Origin: Fusarium oxysporum f. sp. lycopersici 4287
Lineage: Eukaryota > Ascomycota > Sordariomycetes > Hypocreales > Nectriaceae
Direction: 5' to 3'
DNA length: 64,000 nt
Assembly: GCF_000149955.1 (NCBI RefSeq)
Contig: NC_030989.1
Coordinates: forward strand, 4,476,402-4,540,401
Both the position numbers and the translations under genes were made by a program. Positions 33,750-45,400 of this stretch are shown here, piece by piece. The notes under the pieces were generated by a model. The model was not told the origin of the DNA. It ran no database searches and worked only from the letters and a program-made list of their open reading frames with translations. The first letter of the stretch is position 1. Every line of letters starts with the position of its first letter.

Positions 33750-35996
33750 GATCGACCACGAAAGACACCATCTCCTGCATTCATATAATTACGGCTTTGC
33801 ACGAATGGGAAGAGATCAATAGACCGAGCATATTTATATGTTTCTTGAGATTTATCTCATAGATATCTTTAGAGAACGGGGGCATTGGCTGGGTGGATGG
33901 TCCTGTATCGACAACGAGGACGCGAAGGGTGCCTGGGAAGGAGCCGGGGGAGCCAAAAGCTACTGTCACTCTCTGGAATCCTGGCGATGGTCGATTCCAA
34001 GTTCTTCTCAGCAAACTTAACCACACGAGAATGCGACATGTGGTAAAAATCACATTATCGCCATCACCACGAAACAAACGCCGCTCGTCAAGATGTCCGA
34101 GTCTGTGAAGACTACCCCAAATGCGACAGCAAGCCAGATGCACACCTCTACCCGGAAATCCGCCGCCCAAACTCGACGATACGCTCGCAAGATTCCAAGA
34201 AAACCTTTGCAATAACCCAACGGGACACCAAGCTTCAACGAACTCGTCATCGATACTGCAATGCTTATGAGGAAAGGAGCAACGAATCACAGCGCAGAAG
34301 TACTTCGTCAAATTGCTGAAGTGGAAGAGGGTTGGATCTAGTGCTATCGCTCGAAAATCGGGCGGGCGAGGCAGCTTGGAGACTTGCGAATGACCAAAAC
34401 ACTCGGGAGTGGTTCAACATCAAAGTCGAGCAATTACCCCTGGCTCGAACACTGTTGCTGGTGCGACGTGCCGATCCTCTCCTCCCTCGACGCGCCAGAC
34501 GATCTTCTCAAAGAAACCCTACGGGTAAAGCCATCGAAATTCAGCAAAAGAAGGCCCCTCGACTTTTGGCCTTTTGTGAACACTTTTACGCTGCCTATGT
34601 CCCCAATCTATATCTGAGTGACGAGGCGAGCGATGTTTGCAAATGCCCAACTAAACTGGGCTACTGAAAACTCGCGAAAAAAAAAAAAAAAAGCCCCCAT
34701 GATCTCAATGACCTCCGATATACATATCAGCCTGGAGACAACCCATCAGCAGGCATCCATCATAACGGAGGTGTTCGGAATGAACGGGTGAGGAAAGCAA
34801 ATGCGCAGACTGGCCAATGAACGCGCTAAAAAGTATCTGGAACCGAGAGATATTAGTTGGCAAAAGTGGGACGCCTTCGGAGACGACGAGTCTAATGGCA
34901 CTGAGGCTGTTCCTACTGGCTGGTATTCTATATCTCGGTGTATCTGACAAAGCTTGTCGTATCCCAACGAGATACAGCGAGCCAGCACGCTCACAAAACC
35001 TTATTTCTCTCATATACTTTAAACAACAAACACGGATACTCAACACAGAAGGTTTCTCGCAACATTCAAACACCAGCCTCTTATTTATTGTATTGTGAAG
35101 TGGCCAATATGTATGAATCTCCTTCTGTTATCGTCTTTCCCTGGAGCTCTCACCAATCAAGTCAGGATACTTCGAAGCTCACTAGCAGACTTATGATAGC
35201 AGGAGGTATTTGAAGTGAGACAGCCCTGTCCATGTAATAAGTCACTAAAATGAAAAGCCGAACGTGTTTATGGCCCCTTGGGCGATCTTTTGGGCAGTTT
35301 CTCGGCATGTGTTGTTTCGCTCATGTTACCGAGATCTCAGGCGACATCGAATTACCAGTTTCGTCCCTGAACCCTCAGGACTTTCATTGCGGTAGAAACA
35401 GCCATGTCAAAGTCCTGGAACCTTTGACTGCAGCAAAGGCTCTTTGCGTAAGCCCATAAGCTGACTTGATGCGTCAAGATGGTATCATTCCTGAAGAGCC
35501 ATCTGCTGATTCTTGCACTGATCCTTTGTCTTCATTCAATCAACTTCTCAACTCGGAGAATCTGTTACGTAGCTGCATCTTCTTCTACATAAAATGTAAA
35601 GCTCAAGGTAGGAATGGGCCGGTCTGGAATGGTCCTTGCTGATCATAGCGCAAAGCGGCCCAAAATGAGGCGTCTTGCCCTGAAACCGCGTACCTAAAAT
35701 TGGCAAATCATCTCTTCGGCATGGATCACCACTGGGCATGCCTTTTCAGCTGAGGCTTTCTTAAGTGCAGTGATGATGGTACTGCGTCATGGCTTGTACT
35801 ATTGAAGTGGTTATACGAGGTGGCGTTCATTTCCTCGTCGTACTGTAATCACGGTCAAGTGTAGCGGGTGAATGAACAGATCCGTCTTATGCTAGACTGA
35901 TTCGAATTGATTAAGCTTATTTGGAAACTTATAACTGCCGACTTCCCCGCAAGAATATTGATTAATCCTCAATTTGACTCTTCCCATTACTTCACA
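33750..35996. other. 2.2 kb region with possible gene relics, no intact gene
   Basis: Weakly protein-like frames occur on the plus strand near 33900-34110 and 34384-34617 (for example YPWLEHCCWCDVPILSSLDA), and on the minus strand at 33781-34311. None has a recognised domain and frames change. An A16 run lies at 34677-34692. From 35100 to 35990 I see nothing but the promoter of the next gene. Confidence 0.4.
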
Positions 35997-36434
35997 ATGT
36001 TGTTTCAGAATATCCTCATTGCCGCTTCCATCGGCCTCGCCGCCGCCTCTCAATCCTCCGGCCGAGAATGCGGTCGCAAGATTGCACCTTGTCCCGAAGA
36101 CACCACCTGCAAGCCAATTCTTGCCAACTGCAAAGATCTCAACAAATGCTCAGGCATGTGCGACTTCAAGAATGAATATCAAACCTGTGGAGGCTTTCGC
36201 GCCAAGCCTCCTCCGCCTTGCAAGAAGGGGACTCACTGTGTTAATGACCCTCGAACTCCTGGGGACTGCGGCATGACTTGTGATAAGCCTGGCATCTGTG
36301 CGCCAAAGAACCCGCACACATGCGGAGGTTTCATGGGAAAGGTGTGTCCTAAGGGTCTGTACTGCTATGATGATCCGTCGGATAAGTGCGATCCTAAGAA
36401 AGGAGGGGCTGATTGCTCTGGAATTTGCCTGTAG
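35997..36434 (+). CDS. secreted Cys-rich protein with repeated CGGF modules
   Basis: 145 aa, single exon, start at ATG 35997 (TTCACAATGTTG); the frame also opens at 35907, before the signal peptide. The N-terminus MLFQNILIAASIGLAAAS is a signal peptide. The mature protein has about 21 Cys and repeated modules: GRECGRKIAPCPEDTTCKP, then CGGFRAKPPPPCKKGTHC with DPRTPGDCGMTC, then CGGFMGKVCPKGLYCYDDP ending GGADCSGICL. This layout of a CGGF start, C-x2-G-x2-C and a D-C-x-G-x-C end is seen in small secreted proteins of plant-associated fungi. An extracellular, disulfide-stabilised role, perhaps an effector or inhibitor, is inferred. Isolated between non-coding stretches in an accessory region. 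Confidence 0.82.
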   Translation: MLFQNILIAASIGLAAASQSSGRECGRKIAPCPEDTTCKPILANCKDLNKCSGMCDFKNEYQTCGGFRAKPPPPCKKGTHCVNDPRTPGDCGMTCDKPGICAPKNPHTCGGFMGKVCPKGLYCYDDPSDKCDPKKGGADCSGICL

Positions 36435-37073
36435 GGAACAGCTTTGAGGTTCACGAGTATGATGTGGTTTACGGGATTCATATTTGCCTATGGTGGGAAG
36501 CTTCCTGATGAATATAACGAAATGCCCAAGGGATAAGCATCAGTGACAACTTTATGCATTACTTGTCTGCTGTGTAAGCTCTTGACTGATTGAGCAGCCA
36601 ATTAAGCCAAGATTCACCTGCACCTCGGGGAAACGTTACTATTACAATTCCATGGCCTCAAAATATTCTCACGTATTCAATTTGGGGAATCACAAGCCGA
36701 AACACCATCAGCTGTAAAAACGGGTGATCGCCGTGCATGAAATTCGCCCCGTAATGCGTTTCAAAACATTGGTGTCAAACATGTAATTTAAACCAAAATG
36801 TCCAAGCTCTACCAATTGTTTCTTCAGCTGGGAATCCTTCTGTTTTGATGGCGTTTTGCGAAACGAGATTGGATGATTTATTTGAAGAATTGACCAATGA
36901 TCGTAAATCCTTTTCAACGCCAAAACACGGGATGTTTCATGAACGCGGCTCTAGATTAATTGCTTCGGGGTATGATTGCGATCAACGCAAATAAGCCAAT
37001 GGCTTTCCATTCATCTATGTACCAGCCGAAAATATGTTCCAAACGCTAAGAAATTGTATCAAACCGTGCGCTT
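36435..37073. other. intergenic region
   Basis: 3' regions of the flanking convergent genes. No gene seen; the 36708-36923 minus ORF is not recognisable. Confidence 0.5.
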
Positions 37074-37899
37074 TTACAGCAATTGCCAAAACGCGGCAGC
37101 AACACCAACAGCAGCGTAGAAGTTAGGGCCTGCAGAATTGGCGACGTTGGAACCGTCGGTCGGAGACGGAGTTGCAGTAGCGGTATCGGCAGTTCCAGTA
37201 ATCGTGACAACAGAGTCATCGCTAGTCTGATCAGCCGTCGCTTCAGCTGCACTCCCCGATGCGTCGTTCGTTTCTTTCGGCTTGCTGACTGTGGTCTTGA
37301 CCGAGGTTGCGGTTGTTTCACCAGCCGATGACTCAGAAGTGACCTCAGAGGTCTTGTCACTCGAAGTCTCCTCAACTTTAGATTCTGTCTTGGCCTCTGT
37401 AGTGGTAGTCGGCACCTCATCTGTCGTCTTTTCAGCCTCAGTGGTTGACTTCACCTCGCCACCAGCGCTGGTAGTCGGAACATTAACAACAGTAGTCTCA
37501 TCAGTCTTGGGGGAACCCCCCGAGCCTCCGAGGTCGATAGGCTTCCCAAGTTCTGAACATTGTCAGCATGGTCTTCATCAGCGAGCCATTATACGTACTT
37601 CCGCAAAGCTCATTTGCCCAAGCCATAGCCCCGTCCTTGCCATCGGCGCAAGTCTTGTCGGCGCATTGGACAAAGTTGCCTTGCAGCGTAGGCATTGTGC
37701 AGAAGCAGAGATAGTTCGTTGCCTCTTTACACCCGGCGGGAGGACCGTTAGTGATGAGGCCTTGGAAGCAGTCAATCTATCGCGCTGTCAGTATCAGATA
37801 AATACCAGATGATGGGTTTCATACGGCACATGTAGAGTCGGCCGCGGTGGCTACCGAGGCCATGAAAAGGACCAGCTGGACTGATGTTGGTTTTTTCAT
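37074..37899 (-). CDS. CFEM-domain GPI-anchored cell-surface protein
   Basis: Three exons on the minus strand: 37899-37825, 37776-37599 and 37552-37074, 243 aa. A signal peptide (MKKPTSVQLVLFMASVATAA) is followed by a CFEM-like Cys domain: STCAIDCFQGLI, AGCKEATNYLCFCTMP, FVQCADKTCADG, ANELCGK. A long Thr/Ser/Glu-rich stalk follows (many TTTEAKTE-type segments). The C-terminus is hydrophobic (GPNFYAAVGVAAAFWQLL) with small residues before it, as in a GPI-attachment signal. CFEM proteins occur on fungal cell surfaces; some bind heme and others act in host interaction. All introns keep the frame and have GT..AG ends. Which role applies here cannot be told from sequence. Confidence 0.86.
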
Positions 37900-38371
37900 T
37901 GTTGCTGTCCTGAAAAGTGTATTTTTGTTGGCGGTGCTGGGGTTGCCGGAAAAATAATGAAGGAGGCAGTCGGATGATGTATGTATGAAGAATAAATATC
38001 GAATGATGCCCCTGCCCTTAGCTGTGTTTCAAGATCGTCTATGCAAGACCTTGGTCGATCCTACGTTTCATCCGTCGGCCCTTATCATAATCACCGAAAC
38101 AAGCCCCTCCCTGACCAAAACGGATTCCTTACTAGTAATTGGACATCAACTGATTTGATATAATATCAAGGACTACCTGTGAATGAATGCCTTCTCAAGC
38201 TACAGTAAACGTGACTCTTTCATACCGGTGACGCATGTTATGTAAGAAACGAAATCCAGACTATATTCATTATTGACACTAAGCGAGGAAGAAATGGATT
38301 GGAGATTTTATTATTCTTTGTCCCTCAGCTGGTGAGAACTGCAGAACCTGCGGCCAGAATCAGAAGAGCCA
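37900..38371. other. intergenic region
   Basis: Promoter of the CFEM gene and 3' region of the NTF2-like gene. Nothing else recognised. Confidence 0.5.
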
Positions 38372-38969
38372 TTACCAGTGCTCTGGTCCAATTTCGACGG
38401 TGTTGACGTCAACACCGTCCTTGAACCAGCGATCCTCCTCACTGATCTTGACATTATTTCCGCTCATTTGCCTCTTCTTCATCAAACCATTCTCATCAAA
38501 GGTCCAATCTTCAAGTCCGTAGCATCGCCACCACTGACCATCATCATCGCGAAACTCATACCAAAACTGCACAGCGATCTACGAGCGTCAGAATAAGATC
38601 ATATGTGAAGAATCAAAGACAGCTGTGATGACTGAGTAGCATCTCGATAAATTGACTCACCTTATCGTTATCGAAAGCAAAGAGCTCCTTGCGCAATTTA
38701 TAGTCGTGTTCTCGATTCCACTTATCCGTCAAAAATTTCTCAATTTGGTCACGACCCTTGACGAAAGTATCTCGATTGCGCCAGATTGAGTCAGGTGTGT
38801 AAGCCATCTTGACCTTTGATGGATCTCTGGAACGAAATGTGTGAGTCAGAAAGCCTGCTTACGAGTTGGGGGGATCTTACTGGGTGTTCCATCCATCTTG
38901 AGCCGCTTTGACTTTTGCGTGAGCAGTCTCTCTGTTGTAGGGAGGGAAAGGGGGTCGTTGTTCAGCCAT
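38372..38969 (-). CDS. NTF2-like (DUF1348/SnoaL-like) protein
   Basis: Three exons on the minus strand: 38969-38881, 38826-38661 and 38578-38372, 153 aa. The start MAEQRPPFPPYNRETAHAKV leads into a conserved core. Key parts are AYTPDSIWRNRDTFVKGRDQ, FLTDKWNREHDYKLRKELFA, FWYEFRDDDGQWWRCYGLED and WTFDENGLMKKRQMSGN. This is the pattern of the DUF1348 group of the NTF2-like superfamily, small cone-shaped proteins that bind or convert small molecules. Ends in EIGPEHW. Cytosolic. No catalytic assignment is possible; relatives are widespread in bacteria and fungi. Confidence 0.85.
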
Positions 38970-39608
38970 ATTGTTGATTAAAGAGATCCGAATGAGTTAT
39001 CGAGGTACTGATACGTAGTTGACGAGATGAGGCATAAGCTTTATAGTCTGAGGAAAGGTTATGCGGCAAAAGCGGGGCTTATTGCGGCGCGCTGACTGCG
39101 GCGATGTCGGTGCTAAGTTGAATGTCACTCTTGAATAATTGATTACGCATGCATTATAAAACAATTAGTCAAGCTAGATGCCGAGAATCCGTGTGAAGCT
39201 AGTGAGAAAAGGATTTCGAGCGTTTTGTTTGTTGTCATAGTCTAAAGGACGAGATCTTGATATATATGCCTCAAAATTGGATCAGTTGCATGGTCGTATT
39301 TCTGTAACATCCTGCACTAAATCCAAGGATATTGTAAGTTTGACTTCCGCACTAGAGACCGTTTAGAAACTGTAACTATGCTCGCATAGCCTTCACTTCA
39401 ACAATACACTACTGGCTGATGGAAATATATTTAACGCAAGTAATTGCTAGAGAATGAATATCAGACGGGAGATCTTAAGGCAGTCTGAGAAATAAAATCA
39501 AAAAATTGGAGGGTCATGAGTTGTTACCAGTCCAGGAGGACAAGCTAAGTTTTCTATGATGATACAAGCTCTCAGCCACAGTTCTGAACTACAAATAATG
39601 GAACAAGT
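38970..39608. other. intergenic region
   Basis: Promoter of the NTF2-like gene. No gene seen. Confidence 0.5.
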
Positions 39609-39740
39609 TCAGCCGCCGCTCTTGCTGGCCAGACCGAAAGGCTCTTGACAAACATCTGGTTGGCCTTCTTATTGGAACCGGAGCAGGTCTACGTGATTTA
39701 CAACGATTGCGACGAAGCTCGCAAGTTTTTCTTGGTACTC
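39609..39740 (+). pseudogene. relic of a nucleoside-phosphorylase (PNP/UDP) domain
   Basis: Reads SAAALAGQTERLLTNIW, then, after a one-base frame change near 39660, GLLIGTGAGLRDLQRL. This parallels SAAALASQIKKFFTNLWFG and LFVGVAAGLPNL in the NLR-type gene at 42.7 kb, so it is a second, degraded copy of that N-terminal domain. Nothing before or after can be followed as protein, so it is a fragment only. Confidence 0.6.
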
Positions 39741-40021
39741 TACCTTCGTCCCTTACTAAATTATGCATCTTCGGGTCGTGGAATTAGTATGGCTCCCAGT
39801 CGACTTATCCCAGCTTCAAATATATCCCATTGGTTTGTACAGAAGGACTAGATGCGCAGTCTATGCAGCCATCTCAGCTTTTTCCTAGAAATACACCATT
39901 GCATCGGGATGTTCCTGAATTGAATCAGCTAGCAAGCTATCTCTTCAATCTTCAGACCTTGACAAGTAACTCAAAAGTACGCCCAAAACTTAGTTTCACC
40001 CAGGTAGCTATCCATCATCCG
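39741..40021. other. spacer, no gene
   Basis: Nothing recognisable as protein; possibly more of the decayed phosphorylase-type gene. Confidence 0.4.
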
Positions 40022-41813
40022 CTATACCAGAACGATTCGCTCAATTTTCGAGCCCTGGTGGATTGATTCCGCGAATTGCCCCTTGAACATAAACCCATCA
40101 AGGAAAACCTCCCCTTTCACCTCGTATCGGAGCGGGCCACCCGTGCTAAGGGACAGCAAAACGGGGGTACTGCAACCCCCAATGAGCCAAATTTCATCAC
40201 CAATCGCAACACCCTCCCGACCAAGGCCCATGTAACCCTTGAAGGTGATGAATGGATCCCAGGATACCAGACGCTTCATTCTGATAAATGCCTTTTGTTC
40301 GGGTCCCGTGCCACTGCTTTTGGGCTTGAACCCGTACGCTTCTAGCCGCTTACACAATGCTGAGCCACTGCACCAGTTGTAGAAAATTGTTGGAATATCA
40401 TCAGGCGACGGTACGGGCTCCAAGTAAATCCCAACTAGACTCAAAGTTCGTATAAAGCTTTCAGCCCGATTGACGGCATCTGAATAAGGTTCGGGCTCAT
40501 CCAGCAATCCAGATACTGCTGATACAGGTCTGAGTTGGCATCCGAGAACTCGAGGGCTCTATCACGAGGACAAAAATCAGCAATTGAGCTGATCTTATCA
40601 ATCATGGCTCCGGAGACTGTCAGCTGCTCTCCCTCGAAGGTAGGGCTGAAAGGAACTGCTTCAGAGGCATTAAAAAAGCTCTCCTCATGGTCGATATGGC
40701 TGAGACCCAAGCAACGCCTCAACTTCGGTGAGTGCCAGTTGGGCAACCAAGTAGGGCCTGCGAAAGTGCGCAAAACTGGGGCCCCGGGTGATCCAGAGCA
40801 GAGGGTGTCGCGTTGCTCAGGGGCACAGAGGCCAAGAAAGTCCAAGTTACCATGTATATTTGCATGTAATATAGCTGAACGCTTGTAGGGCTCCTCGGGC
40901 TCGAGGTCATATCGAACTGAAGTTGCAGCAGCCTCCTGACGGTTGCAAACACCCAGTAACGAATAGATCTGATCGTGAGCAAAAGTTGCTCGGGTGAAAC
41001 GGAGATGCTCCATCAGCCAGAAAAGACCAAACTGATTTTGATTTGTTTCTAATGCTTGCCTGAGCTCTCTCAACACCCTCACAGGCCGTACTTCGCCCGT
41101 GTTGCCACGCTTGAGCTTTTTCATCGGTCTTGGCCGTGCAAGTAACGAATTAACAGCCATGTCAAAGCCGCGGAACACATCACCCATGGAAATTGAGTCC
41201 GACCCGCAAAGAAAGATGGCGGTCTTTGGGAGCACAGATTCTTGAATCACCCATCGTCGATGAAACCACTCACAACCAAGCAGGCGTCGAATCGCATCCC
41301 ATCCCATAGGATCGAATGAGATCCCATCTTGCGGGCCGTGTGTACTGAGTCGACGCAAATACTGAAATGTATATCGCAAATAGCTGTCGTATTCGTGAAT
41401 TCACACGACCACGGACCTCGCTTTTGAGTAGATATCTTGCATCAGCGGAATTTGCAACGCCTTCTCGTTATTGTCCAGCTGATCAATGCAGATCATGTCA
41501 ATCCACATCGGCAGCCTCTCATTGACTTCCCAGATTTGCGGCAGGGTTTCAGGTGTATGGCAGAGCATGTTGACGAGAAATGATTCCAGATTGAGAGAAA
41601 TCTGTAGGTTCTTGACTCCACAGCCTGACTCAAAGCCCGGTCTGCTTTCTTGTCTCCCCAGACATGCGAAACAGAAACAAATGCAGGCGCACTTCCTATG
41701 CTAAATCGTCGTACACGGCCATTTAGGTCCCCTGAAGCAGTTGCCGGGAGAAGATCGAGCAGCCGTATTTCATGTGCTGGCTCACGAAGGCAATAATATT
41801 GGCTAGAGTCCAT
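40022..41813 (-). pseudogene. HET-domain heterokaryon-incompatibility gene, disrupted
   Basis: Reads on the minus strand from ATG 41813. HET-domain blocks: FVSVSHVWGD, RLPMWIDMICIDQLDNNEKA and IPLMQDIYSKARSVVV; then IHEYDSYLRY, GCEWFHRRWVIQESVL, and FAHDQIYSLLGVCNRQ; C-terminal AIGDEIWLIGG. The frame is broken three times. A one-base loss lies at about 41604-41625, between VWGD and WIDMICID. A TGA at 41403-41401 sits where the family has Trp (VVV-stop-IHEYD). Another one-base loss lies at about 40495-40525. Intact length would be near 590 aa. HET proteins trigger cell death on fusion of unlike hyphae. Divergent neighbour of the NLR-type gene. Likely a pseudogene. Confidence 0.85.
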
Positions 41814-42473
41814 TTCGATAGCGAGATCTAGAATGCCAATCGTTTAGTTGAGATGGTAAGGCTGTCGATTTCCCCTCCCTGTTGGCTCTTGTCTTCTATT
41901 CGGACTTGCTCGGTCCGGTGCCTGGTCATCCAATTGACGATGCAGCTGAATCTGCCCCTGGCCGCATTGTCCTTCGTACTGGTTTCACTACTCTGGTCAC
42001 TTTTACCAGGGTCTGTCTTCCGATTGTTACTCAAACCCAAATCAGAAATACATTGATATATGCTGAGCTAACATATATGAGAGCTCGAAAGCGCATACTC
42101 TTCGGTATGCTTAAGTTAAAACCTTGCCCATACGACGAGTTCCAGCGCCGACACATTTTCCGCTTCTGAGGTTGATGATCTGTATTTCTCGGCAAGGGAA
42201 TCACGTGCTGTCACCTTCAAACTGCCTTGGCTTGACCTCAACTCTCAACCGACTTGAATCTTACATCCTATTCAGCCGCATGAGACGAAAATCCCATTGG
42301 CTGTGTGCAAAGTCACGAATTGACAAATCCAAATAAGGCTGCGTGCCAGGACGCATGAACGCGGGGAACATGCGCCGTTCACCTCACTCCTTTTCAAGCC
42401 TGCCAGCCTCAAGTCCACAACATCCATGTTCATCATCAACCTCTATCAATAAGATCGATAAGCCTGACACAGA
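41814..42473. promoter_or_regulatory. shared divergent promoter of the HET and NLR-type genes
   Basis: 660 bases between two head-to-head starts, compatible with shared control. No specific site identified. Confidence 0.45.
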
Positions 42474-45400
42474 ATGAGAGAACTTGATGCTGCACTATAC
42501 ACTATAGCATGGATTGCGCCTTTGGAAATCGAGGCTCAGGCAGCTCGTCATATGCTTGATAATCGCCATGATGGAAGATTCCCCATCAGTCGAGGCGATG
42601 ACTATGTCTTCCTCGCGGGTGATATCAACGGTCATAACATAGTTATCGCAACCTTACCTCCCGGCCAAGAATATGGAACCGGCTCAGCCGCTGCCCTTGC
42701 TAGCCAAATCAAAAAGTTCTTCACCAATCTCTGGTTCGGCCTCTTTGTTGGAGTCGCGGCAGGTCTTCCGAATCTACGGAATATACCGCCAATCGACATA
42801 CGGCTTGGGGATGTGCTCGTTGGATTATCCGAAGGAGATAGTGCAGGCTTAGTCGCGTATGACTTGGGAAAGAGACTTCTGAGGGGTTTCAGCTTCTGAG
42901 GTTTGGCCAGGTCTTGGCAAATACAGAGACAGTCGTCAGATCAGCTATTGGCAACATCAAGATCAGGGCACCAGGTGACACTGATGTCTTCCTCCCCTTT
43001 TATGAGAGAATCAAAGACAAAGAACACTCAAGAGGGACATTCGCAGATCCTGGCCAGGAAAAGGATATCTTCTACGACATTGGTGATGATGGTGTTGACA
43101 GCCCCGTCCAGAGGATGCAGCGGCCTACCGACAGGCGAACTCGCGTATGGTATGGCTCTATCGGATCTGGAGACAAGTTGACGAAAAATACCCTTAAGCG
43201 CAATGAGATAAGAGATCGCTATGGAGTGATCGGCTTAGAGATGGAAGCTGCAGGGACGATGAATCGCATACCTATTGGCGTGATCAGAGGCGTTTGCGAC
43301 TATGCCGACCAGCACAAAAATAAAGAGTGGCAGCCATATGCTGCTGCCATGGCCGCAGCGTACGCGAAAGCTGTGATCTATGAATTAGGCCTGGGTAAAG
43401 TGATGCCAAGCTCCAGCATGATGCATGAGGCAAAACATGCCCTTTGTGGCACCATCTTATGTGACCTTCCACCAACTACAGACCGTTTCTTTGGACGAAA
43501 AACAGAACTTTTGGAGATGGTCAAATGTCTCGAGGCCATAACCCAACGGAGAGGCGTGGTTCTGTGCGGGATATCTGGGTCTGGTAAGACACAACTGGCT
43601 CGCCAGTATGTGGCACAGCGAAGTGGAAGTTTCTCCGCCATCTTATGGATCGATGCATCCTCAGAAGAGAGCATAGAGGAGTCCTTTTCAAGCTGCTCAA
43701 GCCGTATTCACGAACATAACCCTGAATTTCGAGCGGGGAGAGAGAGCACTCCGTCACGCCAGCTTGTTCTAGAATGGCTTCGGACAACGCCCGAGAAGAA
43801 CTGGCTGACTGTGATTGATAACGCTAATGGACCTATCCCGAACAAACGCCTATTGGGGCCATTTCAGGACATTAACCATGGCTCTTTATGCATTATTTCG
43901 ACAAATCAAGTTACAGCAAGAGCTCTGCGGCTCAAACACATCCTTATTGAGCATCTTGACGCCCGGGCGTCTCAGTCACTTCTTTTGTGGAGAGCTTACG
44001 AGAACGATGCAGAATATGAAGAAGATGGCAAGCTTTCCAATTTCCTCTACTCTCGGATGCCACTAACTCTTCAAAGTCAGCAATGCAGCCTGGCATGCGG
44101 CCAAGCTTCTGGGTGGATTCCCTCTGGCTCTGGAGCTGGCGGGAGTTCTCCACCATCGCGGGATTACAGCCCTTGATGAATTTGCCGAAACTTTCACCAA
44201 TGACTATCCAGAGCTTGCTCAGTTTGAGATTGACTCTGGAGTCTGGATTTGGACCAGAAACGGAGCAATCAACTCTCTTTTTAGCATGCTTGATTCACTT
44301 TATGCATCAATCTTGATAAAGAGCACAGATTCAGCTCTTCTAATAACATTTTGTTCAATATATGGACCTTTCGCGATTCCCATCTCACTTGTATACAACC
44401 TGGACTTAATAGATGTGGAGGATACTGAAAAACAGGGCCCATGGAAGCAGCTACAGACTCTGGTCCAGAGCAAGATCAAACTCAACATGTCTATCGATGA
44501 GCTAAACAAAGTCTTCCTAGCCACTAAGAAACAAGCAAGCGATCATACTCTGTTATCATTCTCCCTTCATGCTTCGATATGCCAGTGGAGACTTGCCACC
44601 ATGGAAGACCGAGACGTCTGGATCATTCAAGCAACCTACAGCCTCTCAAAACATATTCTATCACTGCATAACAAATGCGACGCCTTCAGGTTCTTCAATT
44701 TGTTTAATCGATGTCTAAATCTACTCTGAAACCACATCAACGCACACCATATCGACATACACGGGAAATTCGCTGAAGCATACTTTACGATATGTCTATG
44801 TGGTGGGGATGTTTACCTTGCAATGGGAAAGTCTGAAATTGCCAGGACACTCTTTACCTCGGCGATCGACTATATTCGGTCTTCGAGCCTAAGTGACCCA
44901 GATGACAAAATATTTCTGCAGCTTCTTTGTGGCTTGGCCAAATCGTGTGAGAACACGAGGGAGTTTGAAATGGCTGAGGAGGCTTTACTGTCAGCTTCTA
45001 CTATCTCAGAGCGCTTAAACGGCCACATGAATGACCAGACAGTCAGTCTTGTGTCACGACTCAAGGCCGTGAGAGATCATATGTTGACCGAGCTGGAAAA
45101 TCGCAAAAGGGCTTTAGTTGCTTGCACGGGGCCGAAACTTGCGCCTGCAGTGAATTCTGACACGAAGTCTTCAATGGAATTTGAGAACGAGGAACTTTAT
45201 CGTCAAATGATAGAAAAGATTTCTGCAAGAGGTGGACTTGACTCCCTTGCCAGCTCTTCTGGTTCTACGACAGCGACGACTTTGCCAAACCTGGCTTGGG
45301 AACTTCGCTTTAGCCACCCTATTCTCGTCTTTAGCTTGCAAGACGATGGAAATGACCTGTCAGGGTTTCCGGATGCTTTTCCAATCACGATTCGGGGCAG

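Noticed and set aside
33781..34311. 176-codon minus ORF as a gene
   Set aside because: No domain, competing frames on the other strand, composition not convincing.
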